From positions 1,736,001 to 1,800,000 of the forward strand of contig NZ_CP136600.1 in assembly GCF_032911225.1 (NCBI RefSeq): a DNA stretch of 64,000 bases, written 5' to 3'. The notes beneath the pieces are model-generated. The model was not told the DNA's origin, ran no database searches, and worked only from the letters and a program-made list of their open reading frames with translations. The position numbers and the translations under genes were made by a program. Source of the stretch: Thalassotalea fonticola (GTDB lineage Bacteria; Pseudomonadota; Gammaproteobacteria; Enterobacterales; Alteromonadaceae). Positions 63,532 through 64,000 of the stretch are shown in pieces. How positions within the stretch are numbered: position 1 is the first letter of the stretch; the number at the start of each line of letters is the position of its first letter.

Positions 63532-64000
63532 TTAGTTAAACGGAAATATTAGTGGGATCATATATAACACCACGGCACTGTAAGTAATTGATATTGGCAA
63601 ACCAACTCTAACAAAGTCTTTTAATCGGTAGTTACCAGCATTGTACACCATTACGTTGGTTTGATAGCCATATGGGCTGATAAAACTACCACTGGCGCCA
63701 AACGCAACCGCCATAATAAACGGTAACGGATTAGCGTCTAATCCTAGAGCAATATTATAGGCAATAGGGAAAATAAGTGCAGCGGCGGCGTTATTAGTAA
63801 CGGCTTCGGTTAATACTAATGTAATTAAAAATACCGCGACAAAGGCGATCATAATACTTTTATCTTGCAAGAAACCATGCACAACATCGGCAATAACTTG
63901 TGACATGCCAGTGCTTTCTAAAGCCGTTGCTAATGTTAAGGCACTGACTACAATTAACCAAATTTCTAACGGAAAACGACGCTTTATTTCATTTATTGAT
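63532..64000 (-). CDS. SLC13/DASS family permease, C-terminal part (cut by window edge)
   Basis: The frame stays open to the right edge (SINEIKRRFPLEIWLIVVSA precedes the first internal Met at 63906), so only about 156 C-terminal residues are visible. Hydrophobic segments and the family signature FGASGSFISPYGYQTNVMVY are present, and the protein ends in a final membrane span. SLC13/DASS carriers move sulfate or dicarboxylates with Na+. The adjacent cysC makes sulfate the likely substrate. Confidence 0.87.
   Translation of the reverse strand, partial: SINEIKRRFPLEIWLIVVSALTLATALESTGMSQVIADVVHGFLQDKSIMIAFVAVFLITLVLTEAVTNNAAAALIFPIAYNIALGLDANPLPFIMAVAFGASGSFISPYGYQTNVMVYNAGNYRLKDFVRVGLPISITYSAVVLYMIPLIFPFN

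Overview
The window looks like about 64 kb of a marine gammaproteobacterium of the Alteromonadales type. Colwelliaceae (Colwellia/Thalassotalea) would fit, but this is an inference from AT-rich DNA, gene content (a VpsP-like protein, an M13 lipoprotein peptidase, RfaH, an RHS giant) and dense arrays of short palindromic repeats; no rRNA or tRNA is present to confirm it. Almost everything right of 2.8 kb is transcribed leftwards (minus strand). The theme is surface polysaccharide.

0-4.5 kb: accessory genes. A class 3 lipase-like gene is broken by a one-base loss in a T run; it is followed by a membrane coiled-coil protein. Converging on them are a cold-shock/excalibur fusion and a NERD-domain protein.

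4.5-33 kb: a long group 1 (Wzx/Wzy, Wza-Wzb-Wzc) capsule or exopolysaccharide locus. Reading from its promoter-proximal right end: wza, a four-helix-bundle gene flanked by repeats, wzb, wzc, tviB- and tviC-like genes (UDP-HexNAc uronate), rmlB, rmlA, a WecF-like transferase, a hexapeptide acetyltransferase and wecE (dTDP-Fuc4NAc route). Then come two acyltransferase-3 proteins, a Wzx flippase, an unknown protein, a sulfotransferase, four more glycosyltransferases, an EpsG-like polymerase, a PglC-like initiating transferase, an acetyltransferase, an aminotransferase and ugd. A strong hairpin terminator closes it at 4.5 kb. The inferred polymer contains uronic acids and acylated amino sugars and may be sulfated; a cysC and a SLC13-type permease at 63-64 kb could supply activated sulfate.

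33-39.4 kb: an RfaH antiterminator and a cassette of two paralogous nucleotidyltransferases and a PqqD-HprK fusion kinase. The block is bracketed by one repeat family in opposite orientations. The kinase gene contains palindromic repeats translated in frame.

39.5-52.8 kb: a second polysaccharide locus of the VpsL-M-N-O-P kind (Wzy/ligase, outer-membrane barrel, export protein, tyrosine autokinase, VpsP-like protein) with secreted proteins and a NeuD/PglD-like acetyltransferase. It is bracketed by two tiny related twin-arginine proteins (59 and 84 residues). It also encodes two otherwise different secreted proteins that share a 19-residue C-terminal tail, identical in protein but using different codons. 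With the PqqD-HprK/nucleotidyltransferase cassette, these are the best candidates for an undescribed peptide-modification or sorting system.

52.8-64 kb: repeat arrays with an embedded GIY-YIG gene, an RHS polymorphic toxin with a candidate immunity gene, an M13 metallopeptidase lipoprotein, more repeats, cysC and the end of a SLC13 family permease that runs off the right edge.
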